From positions 39,996 through 103,995 of the forward strand of contig JAIRXU010000060.1 in NCBI GenBank assembly GCA_031268095.1: 64,000 bases of DNA. The letters run 5' to 3'. Below, piece by piece: positions 44,842 to 53,440 of the stretch; the first letter of the stretch is position 1, and every line of letters starts with the position of its first letter. The stretch comes from Oscillospiraceae bacterium (GTDB taxonomy: Bacteria; Bacillota; Clostridia; Oscillospirales; Acutalibacteraceae). A program made the position numbers and the translations under genes. The notes below the pieces were generated by a model. It was not told where the DNA came from. It ran no database searches and saw nothing but the letters and a program-made list of their open reading frames with translations.

Positions 44842-47800
44842 CTATTCCACCGATTTGAGCGATTCCACCATGCTGATGTCCTTGATCTTCTTGTGCATCA
44901 GCGCGTTGATGCCGACAGCAAAGACAACCGTGATCAGCGCAGACCAAACATAGTTCATTGGTGCGAGGGTCCGGACGAACATCATGCTTTCGATTTCCGC
45001 CGTCCGGATGACGAAGCCGTGTATGGGGATCCCCAGCGCAAGGCCGCAGACAATGCCCAGAATGGTAATAATCAGATTCTCGCGGTAGATATACATGGAG
45101 GCTTCCAAATCGTAGAACCCCAGGACCTTAATCGTCGCCAATTCCCGGATACGCTCGTAAATGTTGATGTTATTGAGGTTATAGAGCACCACGAAAGCCA
45201 GCGCCCCCGCCGCGATGGTAAACACCGATACAATAACGCTGCTCATGATGTCGATCATACTGCCGACCTTGTCGATGATCGAGGCGTTATAGACCACGGC
45301 AATCACTTCCGCTTCGTCCGTCAGGTCCCGGGAAAGCTGGGTCCGCGCCTCCTTCGCGGCGTTGACCGCATCCCGCGCGCCGTCGTAGACGGCCAGTTCC
45401 GGGGTCAGCTTGATCAGCACCGCATTGAACTGCGTTGCTTCCACGCCAAAGAAATGCTCGTAGGCCTCCGGCGCCAGATAGGCGTAATGGTAGACATAGT
45501 TCTGCGTGATTCCCGCCACGGGGATCTTTGCCCGGACGCTGCCCGCCTGGATGGTAATCTCGTCGCCGACGGACAGGTTCATCAGCTCCGCCGTCTTTGC
45601 GCCGATGAAGATACCCCGGCTGTCGAATTTCAGCGCCTGCCCCGACTTGGGATCTTTGAGCTGGACAAAGTCTTGGACCGTCTGGGCGTTGGCCGGGACC
45701 GCCAGCGTAATTTTCAGCTGCCGCCCGAAGGCCTCGGTCTCCGCGTACATGTTCTTCATATAGACCGGCAGGGACGCCGCGATGCGCCCCGGCTGATCGA
45801 AGACCTTCATGGCGTCTGTGTTTCCGCGCTGGATCGGCGCGGTCAGCAAGGCTTGTCCGTCGAACATCATGATGCTGTCCGCCCCGAACTGCTTGCCCAG
45901 CATGGTGCCGATGGAATTGCCAATGCCAAAGCCCGTCAGCAGCAGCGCGGTGCAGCCCATGATTCCCGCAAAGGTCATGAAGAAGCGCTTTTTGTTGCGC
46001 AGGAGGTTACGGACCGTGACTTTGTTCGAAAAACTCAGCCCGGCCCAAAGGGGCGGGATTCGCTCAAGGAAGACGCGCTTGCCCGCCTTGGGCGCCTTGG
46101 GCCGGAGCAGCTGCGCCGGCCGCAGCCGCAGCGAACGCAGAACGGAGAATACCACCGCGCCGACCGTCGAAAGAATCGCCGCGCCAAGGCCGGTCGCCGC
46201 CGTGCCGAGGTAAAACGCCGGGGTCATGCTGGGGATGAGATACAGAATGCTGTATGCCTGGAAGATGGCGATGGGGATGAGAGTGAAGCCCAGGGCCATG
46301 CCCAAGACGCTCCCGAGAAAACCCGCCGTGAAGGCGTAGAACAGATATTTGAAGGCGATTGCCCCGGCGGAGTAGCCCGCCGCCTTGAGCACACCCAACT
46401 GCATCCGCTCATCTTCCACCATGCGGGTCATGGTGGTCAGGCTCACCAGCGCCGCGATCAGGAAGAACAGCACCGGAAACACCAGCGCGAACGATTTCAT
46501 GTTGTCCGCCGTCTGGCCGTAGTTGGTGTAGCCCGCGAACTCGTCCCGGTCGGAAAGGAGCCACTGGGCGTTGGGCAGGGAAAGCAGGAGATTTTCGCCC
46601 CGGCGGATGGTTCGTTCGGCGTCGGCAATCTGCTGCTTCGCGTCGGCCTCGGCCTTGGCGTAATCTTCGTCGGCATGGCTGGCCAGATCCTGGTAATAAG
46701 CCATATCTTTTTGGGCCTTCTGGAGTTCTTCCGCCAGCCGTGCTTCCGCCGCCTCAATCTCCGCTGGGCCATTGTCAATCTTTTGCTTGGCGGCCATCAG
46801 CTGATCGCGGGCCTTCTGGAGCTGCTCGCCCGCTTTGCCCAATTCCTCGAGCTGCTTGATTAGCGGCTCCACCTTGGCCAGCTCCGCTTTCTTGGCGTCC
46901 ATCTCCTTCTTGCCTTCTTCGTAGGCCGCCTCCTGCTCGGCGAGCTTCGCTTCCCCCTCCGCCACCTGCGCCCGCAACCCCTCGAGGCTGTGATCCTCGC
47001 CGATCGGCACATAGGCCGAGAGGATGTCCATGGCGTTCTTGATGCGCTCTTCGTTTTCGCTCGTGAGGGCGTTGTTGGCAACCTTCAGTGCGCTGCGCGC
47101 GCCGACGATCATATACTTTGCCGCATCCAGATTCGATTCGGCGATATCCAGCTTGTTTTTCGCCTCGTCGTATTCGGCTTGGGCGTTGGGATGCTTTTCA
47201 GCTTCCGCCAGCCCTTCGTTGTATTTTGCCAGGTTGGCTTCGTACTCTTTCCAGTTCTTGTCGTAATCGATCCGCCCCTGCTCCAGTTCCTTCTTGGCGG
47301 CCTCAATCTTTTTTTCCGCCTCCGCTTTTTGGCGCTCATATTCCGGGGTGCCGTTCGCCACCCCGTCTTTCAGCTTCCGGAGGTCTTCCCGCGCCTGGGC
47401 CAGTTTCTCTTCGGCCTCCTTGCGCTTGACCTCCAATTCTGCTTTGCCCTCTTCCAATTGGGGCCCGATCGTCTCCCGCAGCCGCTCCGCCCGGGCCTGC
47501 ACGATGGGCAGGGAAATCTGATCCAGGCGCTCCTGGACCTGCCGGACCTTGGCTTCGTATTCCGGCGTATAGGCCTCGCTTTCCCCCGCGCCGGTCACGC
47601 CGACGTAAAGCGTCGTATAATAATCCCACTGGAAATCGTCATCCGGGACATAGATGTAACCGCTCAGTTCGCCGCCGCCGGCCTGGGAAGCACCCAATTC
47701 CATCGAGACGAATTCCGGGGTATAGACGGTCCCAACGATGGTGTATTCCGTGAACTTGACCGCGTCCAGCAGGTCCTCATGGTCGCCCTGGAGGGTGAGA

Positions 47801-48297
47801 ACACTGCCGATGGTATAATGCAGAGGGTCGTTGCGGCTCTCATAGACGCTGACAACACACTCGTTGGGGGCGTAGGGCCGGCGGCCATCGACCAGCGTAA
47901 GCTGATTGAGGCGGTCGCTGCCGCTGCCCTCCAGGGTATTGAAGTCATAGCCGATGATCCGCAGGACGTACGCCGTGCCGCTCATGGACTGCTCCAGCAC
48001 ACCGTCTTTATACAGCAAGCCGTCGATGTACCGCGACGGCGTAACGTATGAGACGCCGGATTCTTCCTGCACCCGCCGCACGTCCTCCAGGTCGAATCCA
48101 ACCGTAGAGGTCAGGACGATATCCGCCATATGGAGCTGATGATAAAACGCGTCGGCCGTGCCTTTCATGTTGGGGGACACCGCTTTGAGCCCGGCATAAA
48201 ATCCAACGCCCAGCGCGACGATGATGACAATCGAAATAAATCGGGAAAAGGTCTTGCGGATTGCCCGCAAAGTATCCCGCAGCAGCGCTTTGGTCAC
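44842..48297 (-). CDS. FtsX-type ABC transporter permease with long coiled coil
   Basis: 1151 residues. One N-terminal membrane segment (ISIVIIVALGVGFYAGL), a large extracytoplasmic region with a MacB-like core, then a ~300-residue Glu/Lys/Ala-rich coiled coil (residues ~245-550), an FtsX triple-membrane domain, a second extracytoplasmic domain and a final FtsX domain. The large permeases of this type pair with a MacB/LolD ATPase and export lipids or peptides or transmit mechanical signals. Start: GTG 48297 after AGGAGGAAG gives TKALLRDTLRAIRKTF; the longer ORF is rejected. It lies 61 nt after its ATPase gene. Confidence 0.85.
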   Translation of the reverse strand: MTKALLRDTLRAIRKTFSRFISIVIIVALGVGFYAGLKAVSPNMKGTADAFYHQLHMADIVLTSTVGFDLEDVRRVQEESGVSYVTPSRYIDGLLYKDGVLEQSMSGTAYVLRIIGYDFNTLEGSGSDRLNQLTLVDGRRPYAPNECVVSVYESRNDPLHYTIGSVLTLQGDHEDLLDAVKFTEYTIVGTVYTPEFVSMELGASQAGGGELSGYIYVPDDDFQWDYYTTLYVGVTGAGESEAYTPEYEAKVRQVQERLDQISLPIVQARAERLRETIGPQLEEGKAELEVKRKEAEEKLAQAREDLRKLKDGVANGTPEYERQKAEAEKKIEAAKKELEQGRIDYDKNWKEYEANLAKYNEGLAEAEKHPNAQAEYDEAKNKLDIAESNLDAAKYMIVGARSALKVANNALTSENEERIKNAMDILSAYVPIGEDHSLEGLRAQVAEGEAKLAEQEAAYEEGKKEMDAKKAELAKVEPLIKQLEELGKAGEQLQKARDQLMAAKQKIDNGPAEIEAAEARLAEELQKAQKDMAYYQDLASHADEDYAKAEADAKQQIADAERTIRRGENLLLSLPNAQWLLSDRDEFAGYTNYGQTADNMKSFALVFPVLFFLIAALVSLTTMTRMVEDERMQLGVLKAAGYSAGAIAFKYLFYAFTAGFLGSVLGMALGFTLIPIAIFQAYSILYLIPSMTPAFYLGTAATGLGAAILSTVGAVVFSVLRSLRLRPAQLLRPKAPKAGKRVFLERIPPLWAGLSFSNKVTVRNLLRNKKRFFMTFAGIMGCTALLLTGFGIGNSIGTMLGKQFGADSIMMFDGQALLTAPIQRGNTDAMKVFDQPGRIAASLPVYMKNMYAETEAFGRQLKITLAVPANAQTVQDFVQLKDPKSGQALKFDSRGIFIGAKTAELMNLSVGDEITIQAGSVRAKIPVAGITQNYVYHYAYLAPEAYEHFFGVEATQFNAVLIKLTPELAVYDGARDAVNAAKEARTQLSRDLTDEAEVIAVVYNASIIDKVGSMIDIMSSVIVSVFTIAAGALAFVVLYNLNNINIYERIRELATIKVLGFYDLEASMYIYRENLIITILGIVCGLALGIPIHGFVIRTAEIESMMFVRTLAPMNYVWSALITVVFAVGINALMHKKIKDISMVESLKSVE

Positions 48298-48358
48298 GCT
48301 TCTTCCTCCTCGCCTGAATTTCCCTTCGGGGGATGGCTTCCGATTCCGGCCGTCCCCG

Positions 48359-49060
48359 TTACCATTCGATATCCGCCACATCCATGGGCGCGGGGTTGCA
48401 GTTGACCTGATAGACGCCGCCGCTGCGCATACGGATCACCCTGTCGGCGATGGGCTCAATGGCCTGGTTGTGGGTGATGACGATCACCGTCATGCCCGTC
48501 TCGCGGCAGGCATCCTGGAGCAATTGCAAAATCTGCTTGCCGGTGGCGTAATCCAGCGCGCCGGTCGGTTCGTCGCAGAGCAGCAACCGGGGATTCTTCG
48601 CCAGCGCGCGGGCGATCGAGACCCGCTGCTGCTCCCCGCCGGAAAGCTGGGCCGGGAAGTTGTCCATCCGGTCCTCCAGCCCGACGCTGCGCAGCACGTC
48701 CTGCGGCAGAAGGGGATCCTGGCTGAGCTGGGTGGCAATTTCCACATTTTCCAGCGCCGTGAGGTTGGGAATCAGGTTATAAAACTGGAAGACGAAGCCC
48801 ACCTGGTTGCGGCGGAACTCGATCAGCTTGCGGTTGCTCAGGTCCGTGATCTCGCTGCCGTCCACCCGGACGGCACCGGACGTCACGCTGTCCATCCCGC
48901 CGAGGATGTTGAGCACCGTGGTTTTTCCCGCGCCGCTCGATCCAACGATGACCGCGAACTCGCCTTCCTCAATGGTGAAATCGACGCGGTCCACCGCGCG
49001 GATTACCACCTCGCCCATGACATATTCTTTGCAGACATCCTCAAATTCGATGAAACTCAT
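48359..49060 (-). CDS. ABC transporter ATP-binding protein (MacB/LolD type)
   Basis: 233 residues. Walker [11 protein letters not shown]-loop [10 protein letters not shown], signature LSGGEQQRV, Walker [13 protein letters not shown] and H-loop VITHN. This subfamily energises FtsX-type permeases without translocating across the membrane in the classical way. First gene of the ATPase-permease pair, with the permease following. ATG 49060 is preceded by GGATCTGGGG, a modest ribosome site. Confidence 0.93.
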   Translation of the reverse strand: MSFIEFEDVCKEYVMGEVVIRAVDRVDFTIEEGEFAVIVGSSGAGKTTVLNILGGMDSVTSGAVRVDGSEITDLSNRKLIEFRRNQVGFVFQFYNLIPNLTALENVEIATQLSQDPLLPQDVLRSVGLEDRMDNFPAQLSGGEQQRVSIARALAKNPRLLLCDEPTGALDYATGKQILQLLQDACRETGMTVIVITHNQAIEPIADRVIRMRSGGVYQVNCNPAPMDVADIEW

Positions 49061-49118
49061 CCCCAGATCCTCCCGTTCGTGCGAAATAATCTTCCTGATG
49101 AACTATTTTTTGTCGCGT

Positions 49119-50339
49119 TTACCGCGAAAAATCCTCTTCCAATTTGCAAAATTCTCCGCACCCCGCCAGCTGCAAGAACGCGTCCGCCTGGTCTTCGTTC
49201 CCAGACGCCCGCGCCGCCAGCCGGGCACGGAAGCGCTCCCGCAGCGCCGCATTTTCCAGTAATTCCCGAATGGCCGCCGCGATTCCCTCCGGCGAAATTT
49301 CGGCCAGCCGGGCGATCTCGCCGTCGGTCAGTTGATCGGCCACGGTCCCGAACCGGGTGCAAACAATCGGTTTTGCCAAGGCTTTCGCTTCCTCGATGGC
49401 GAGGCTTTTGCCCTCGTAGCGGGAGGGCTGGACGTAAATGTCGCAGGCCGCGAGGGCCGGGTACGGGTTGTCCGTCTCGCCAAGAGGGAAAAACATCTCC
49501 TCCGCGCCCTCTTCCCGGATCAGCGCACACAACTGCTCTCCGTCGCTGCCGAGCTGAAACCAGCGCAGACGAACGCCTTCCCGCCGAAGGATTCCGCAGG
49601 CCCGGACGGCCAGGTCCAGCCCCTTCTGGGCCGCCGCGCGGCCAATGGTCAGCAGGACGGGATTCCCGTCGGCCTCCCAGGGAGGCGGCTGCGCGCCGGC
49701 CAGAGACCGCAGCAATGCCGGGGAAACGATATTTTCCACCTTGGCGATTTTTTCCCGCAACTGCGGATAAGCCGTCCGCAGAGAGTCGCAGCAGAGGGCA
49801 GAGACACCGACCACCGCGTCCAGCCGGGGAAAGTAGCGCTTGTCCGCCCGCGCCATGGCCGCATGGCTGCTGTATTCGTTGTGGAAAAATCCCAGCCTGC
49901 GTCCGGCACGAACCCGTTCGGCGGCGAAATACGTCGCGCAGCCCTCCAGGTATCCCGCCGCCGCGTCATACCGCTCCTTGGGCCGGGGCAGCGCGTACCG
50001 CAGCCAGCGCCAGGCGGCCAGCGGGTCGGTGCGCTTTTGCGCGAAACCGTAGCAGATACGGCAGAAGGCCAGGTCCCAGCGGCCCCGCCGCAGAAACCAG
50101 CGAATCCCCGTCCCGGCCGGACCGTCGAAACGTTCGAAAGGCTCGCCGGGACAAAGGACGCGAACCCAGGGAGGCAGCTGATCCAGGAAGAGGCCCTGCC
50201 GCCGGAAAAGATAGACGTCAACATCAAACGCCGCGCCCGCGCCGCGCCTCTCCAGCGCGCGGAGCAAGTTGATCAGGCTCTTTTCCGCCCCGCCGCCGCC
50301 CAGGCAGGGGATCACAAACAGCAGCCGTTTGCGGGTCAC
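49119..50339 (-). CDS. Family 4-type glycosyltransferase
   Basis: 406 residues, GT-B fold. N-domain FVIPCLGGGGAEKSLINLL; C-domain with VLLTIGRAAAQKGLDLAVRA, ACDIYVQPSRYEGKSLAIEEAKAL (the EGKSLAIEEA nucleotide-sugar motif) and PIVCTRFGTVAD. It transfers a sugar from a nucleotide donor, probably in surface glycan synthesis. Start GTG 50339 overlaps the glycosidase stop (GTGA) with AAGGAG upstream, so it is translationally coupled to the GPH/glycosidase module. The long upstream frame is the shadow of the glycosidase gene. Confidence 0.85.
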   Translation of the reverse strand: MTRKRLLFVIPCLGGGGAEKSLINLLRALERRGAGAAFDVDVYLFRRQGLFLDQLPPWVRVLCPGEPFERFDGPAGTGIRWFLRRGRWDLAFCRICYGFAQKRTDPLAAWRWLRYALPRPKERYDAAAGYLEGCATYFAAERVRAGRRLGFFHNEYSSHAAMARADKRYFPRLDAVVGVSALCCDSLRTAYPQLREKIAKVENIVSPALLRSLAGAQPPPWEADGNPVLLTIGRAAAQKGLDLAVRACGILRREGVRLRWFQLGSDGEQLCALIREEGAEEMFFPLGETDNPYPALAACDIYVQPSRYEGKSLAIEEAKALAKPIVCTRFGTVADQLTDGEIARLAEISPEGIAAAIRELLENAALRERFRARLAARASGNEDQADAFLQLAGCGEFCKLEEDFSR

Positions 50340-51547
50340 GACCAATACTCCTTCACCGCGTAGTAGCCCAGCTTGGGTTCCCCCTCGGCGGTCACCAAGC
50401 CCCAGCGGGTCTCCACCGGGCAGTCCGCCTGGCCGCAGATCCCGCAGACGGGATCGTCCTTGTGGCAATAAAGGAAGGTCCCGCAGAGGAAGGGCAGTTT
50501 CTCCAGCCGGGGCAGGAGCTTGCGGTAAAAAGCCGCCTGGCCCTCCTGCGTGTGGGGACAGCCGCGCATCCGCACCCCGCGGGGGAGTTCCCGGTAAAAA
50601 TGCTGGCGGAATTCCGGGCCGAAGATATAGTTCCCCCAGTCCCCGGAGGCGCAGCGGGCAATATAGTCCTGGCTGTCCTGCGGCAGACGGGCGACCAGGG
50701 CCTGCACCGCGCGGCGGGCCGCTTTCTCTGTTTCCGCGCCCCAGGAACGCAGGACGGCCAGCTTTTCGGCTTTTGTTTTCGGCTGCCCGCCGGAAAGATA
50801 GCCGATTTCCATGAGCATGACGGGCTTTTTCGTGTAAGCCCAAAGATATTTCAGCAGCATGTCAAACACCCAGAACCAGTTCGGAAGCTGGAAGAAGCAG
50901 CCGAGATATATGTCCAGGCCGACATAATCCAGATGCTGCGCCCAGGGCAGCAGCAGTTCGTGCTGGTCGGCCTGCGGCCCGGCGGTGTTGTATCCGACGA
51001 TGATATCCCCCTTCAGCGGGGCCATGGCCTCCGCCTGGATGCCGATGAACCGGGCGGCCTCCCGCATCTTTAGCGGGTGGCCGAACCGCGGAATCCCAAT
51101 TTCGTTGGTGATCTGTACTCCGTGGATCAGGCCGCGCAGATCCGTAATCAGGAACCGGGCGATCTCCCGGATGCGGGGCTCATGTTCCGGCAAACGGGGA
51201 TCCAGCCCCGCCTGGAGGAAATATCCTGCGCTGGAGGTAATCCCCATGACCTTCAGGCCGTTGGCCTCATAGGCTTCCGCTTCCCGCTTGAACCGCAGGT
51301 AGTCTTCCCGGACATTTCCCTTCTCGTCGAACGGAAACGGAATTCCATGACGGATCCAGCGGAAACCGCCGTCGGTCAACTGCCGGTAGTTGGGGTCAGG
51401 GCGGCAGACGCCCCGGATTTTCCCGCCTGTTTTGTCGAGGAACTGCCCGATCCCGGCAGAGGTCTTCGGCTCGAAGGGATAGCGCAGCAAGGAGGACGGC
51501 ACCGTCCGCAGCGTCGCAGAGACTTGGTCTTTGATGTATTGCTCCAT
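50336..51547 (-). CDS. Clan GH-A glycoside hydrolase-like protein, copy 2
   Basis: 403 residues, colinear and ungapped with copy 1 (6684-7913) over at least the first 250 residues. Candidate acid/base Glu149 (QITNEIG) and nucleophile Glu247 (LMEIGY) occupy identical positions. The C-terminal cysteine segment VCGICGQADCP-ETRWGLV is also conserved, suggesting a structural metal or disulfide. Cytoplasmic. It lies 23 nt after the paralogous GPH symporter and overlaps the glycosyltransferase start by 4 nt. Distinct substrate from copy 1 is likely but not shown. Confidence 0.75.
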   Translation of the reverse strand: MEQYIKDQVSATLRTVPSSLLRYPFEPKTSAGIGQFLDKTGGKIRGVCRPDPNYRQLTDGGFRWIRHGIPFPFDEKGNVREDYLRFKREAEAYEANGLKVMGITSSAGYFLQAGLDPRLPEHEPRIREIARFLITDLRGLIHGVQITNEIGIPRFGHPLKMREAARFIGIQAEAMAPLKGDIIVGYNTAGPQADQHELLLPWAQHLDYVGLDIYLGCFFQLPNWFWVFDMLLKYLWAYTKKPVMLMEIGYLSGGQPKTKAEKLAVLRSWGAETEKAARRAVQALVARLPQDSQDYIARCASGDWGNYIFGPEFRQHFYRELPRGVRMRGCPHTQEGQAAFYRKLLPRLEKLPFLCGTFLYCHKDDPVCGICGQADCPVETRWGLVTAEGEPKLGYYAVKEYWS

Positions 51548-51570
51548 GGGGGACCTCCGATCAAAAAAGG

Positions 51571-53217
51571 TTACTTGGCGCCGCGGGGCGCCTCTTCCGC
51601 GCCCGCGATCTCCAGCGCAGCTTCCAGCTCCCGGACCTCCTCGGGTTCCTGCCCGGCGGTCTCTTTGGCCAGCAGGGCGCGGCGCTCGTTGAGGGCGGTG
51701 TACATTTTCTCGCGCTTCTCCCCCACCAGGTCATACAGGAACAGCGGGACCAGCTTCACCAGATTCGGCAAGGCGCCGGCGAACATGAACAGAAAATAGA
51801 CTTTCTGGTAGACCGCAAAATTATTCTGCGAGAACGGCGCGGAAGGGATCAGCGGGTTATAGCCTGACCAGCGGAAAACGAAGATGGTAAACATCGCCTT
51901 GAGGGGTGCCATGATCTTCTTGACCAGGCCCGGGAGAATGCCGCTGGTGCCGTCCGGCCGCTCGCCGGTCATATATTCGGTATAGTCCGCGATTTCGCGG
52001 CCCATTTCCCCTTCCAGCACCGAGGTCGGGGCGTTGTCCGCGGCGTTCATGGCCCAGAAAACCGCAAAAGTCAGGCAGAACCAGAAGGGATGACGGATCA
52101 GCAGGATCCCAGCGACGGTTTGCAGCCCTGACCGGATAATATCGACAATCCGGAAAAACAGGACCCCGTTGCGCTTATTGTTCCCAAAAATCCGCAAAAT
52201 CAGCGGCACGAAAGCGACGCTGAGGGGATTGAGGATGTTGTAAGGCAGGTAGGCGAAGAGCGTCGGGACCACGCCACCCATGATCTCCATCTGGGTCACG
52301 ACGTCCCAGGCGTAGCCGCCGTCGGCATACCACTCCGTCGCCAGTTCCGCGACGTAGTTTCGCATCGCGTATTTGTTCTTCAGCAGATAAAAAAGGCTCT
52401 TCTTCGTGTCCGCGGGTTTCGGCGGGAGGATCACCCGTTCCCGGGTGCCCCAGGCCAGGCCCATGTTGGCCACCGAAGCGACCGAGGCCGAGGCAACCCC
52501 CAGCACGGCGAAGAGCAGCGACATCGGGATATGGGTCACGCCGTGACTGTTGAGGTCCATCACCGGCAGAATGAAGGCAAAAACAATGTTTGCGCCGAAG
52601 ATATTGGTATAGCGGGTCAGCAGGCCCATGTTGATCCGATCTTTCGGGTTCGGGGTCATGAGGATGGTGAGATTGTCCCGCGGCAACTGATAGATGGTCT
52701 TGAACGTTTCCTCGATGAACAGAACGATAAATACGAAGAAGATCTTCCGCGGGTCGGCGGTGTTGTTGTTTTGGAAGAAGAGGCCGCCGCAGTAGAGCAG
52801 CGCCGTCGAAAGGAAGTAAGGCAGCGGGGTGAAAAAGAGGTAGGGCCGCGCCTTCCCCCAGCGGGTGCGCGTCTTGTCGTAAACGATTCCCACCAGCGGG
52901 TCGTTGAGCACGTCCCAGACGCTGATGAGCGAGAGGATGGACGCGACATAGAGCATGTCAAGCTTCAGGATACTGACAAAAAACAGGCTGCGGTAGACGT
53001 TGACGCCGTCGATGAACGCCTTGGCGAAGTCGGCCAGTGCCGGGAACCCCATCTCCCGGACGGTCAGCACCGGGGTGCGGAACATCCGCTTGGCCAGCTG
53101 CGCGTGCCGGTTCAGTTTCGCCTGATCGAACGACGCGGCGGCGCCTTCCTCCGCCGCAAAGAGCCGCCAATTTTTCAGGGCGGGGCGTTTTTCTTCCACC
53201 CGTTCTTTTTCCGCCAT
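51571..53217 (-). CDS. GPH-family glycoside/cation symporter, copy 2
   Basis: 548 residues, about 12 membrane segments, with DVLNDPLVGIVYDKTRTRWGK as in copy 1 (5041-6654). The two share the long hydrophilic N-terminal extension (RMFRTPVL here, RMYHTPVL there), the DYTEYMTGERPDG loop and the C-tail ALNERRALLAK. Start ATG 53217 follows AAAGGGGGC; the frame upstream crosses the promoter. First gene of the leftward symporter-glycosidase-glycosyltransferase operon, behind a promoter with tandem repeats at the start site. Confidence 0.85.
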   Translation of the reverse strand: MAEKERVEEKRPALKNWRLFAAEEGAAASFDQAKLNRHAQLAKRMFRTPVLTVREMGFPALADFAKAFIDGVNVYRSLFFVSILKLDMLYVASILSLISVWDVLNDPLVGIVYDKTRTRWGKARPYLFFTPLPYFLSTALLYCGGLFFQNNNTADPRKIFFVFIVLFIEETFKTIYQLPRDNLTILMTPNPKDRINMGLLTRYTNIFGANIVFAFILPVMDLNSHGVTHIPMSLLFAVLGVASASVASVANMGLAWGTRERVILPPKPADTKKSLFYLLKNKYAMRNYVAELATEWYADGGYAWDVVTQMEIMGGVVPTLFAYLPYNILNPLSVAFVPLILRIFGNNKRNGVLFFRIVDIIRSGLQTVAGILLIRHPFWFCLTFAVFWAMNAADNAPTSVLEGEMGREIADYTEYMTGERPDGTSGILPGLVKKIMAPLKAMFTIFVFRWSGYNPLIPSAPFSQNNFAVYQKVYFLFMFAGALPNLVKLVPLFLYDLVGEKREKMYTALNERRALLAKETAGQEPEEVRELEAALEIAGAEEAPRGAK

Positions 53218-53264
53218 GCCAAGCCCCCTTTCCGCCGCCGTGCGGCCGGTTTCCGCCGTCGCAA

Positions 53265-53297
53265 ATGTGCAAATAATGTGCAAATAATGTGCAAATA
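53265..53297. repeat. Three perfect 11-bp tandem repeats at the promoter of the second module
   Basis: Unit ATGTGCAAATA repeated at 53265-53275, 53276-53286 and 53287-53297, with a partial GCAAAT at 53261-53266. They begin next to the -10 and cover the expected start site and early leader. An 11-bp period puts all copies on nearly the same DNA face, as expected for cooperative operator sites. Confidence 0.85.
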
Positions 53298-53298
53298 T

Positions 53299-53327
53299 AG
53301 TATACGACATTTTGACGGAAAAAGCAA
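53299..53327 (-). promoter_or_regulatory. Promoter of the second GPH/glycosidase module
   Basis: Minus strand: -35 TTGCTT (53327-53322), 17-nt spacer, -10 TATACT (53304-53299). The start site would fall near 53292, inside the tandem repeats. Confidence 0.75.
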
Positions 53328-53387
53328 GTAAATTATGTGTCACATTTTTCCCTTTGCCGCGCTCTGGGGGCCCGCAGGCGCCCCGCA

Positions 53388-53419
53388 AGAAAAGTGCCCC
53401 GCCCTTGGCCGGGCGGGGC
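53388..53419 (-). terminator. Terminator of sipL-spoIVA
   Basis: Minus strand: perfect 9-bp stem GCCCCGCCC/GGGCGGGGC (53419-53411 with 53404-53396), 6-nt loop, followed by ACTTTTCTT. It lies 21 nt after the spoIVA stop. Confidence 0.8.
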
Positions 53420-53440
53420 TTGCGCTGGGCTGTTCACGCG

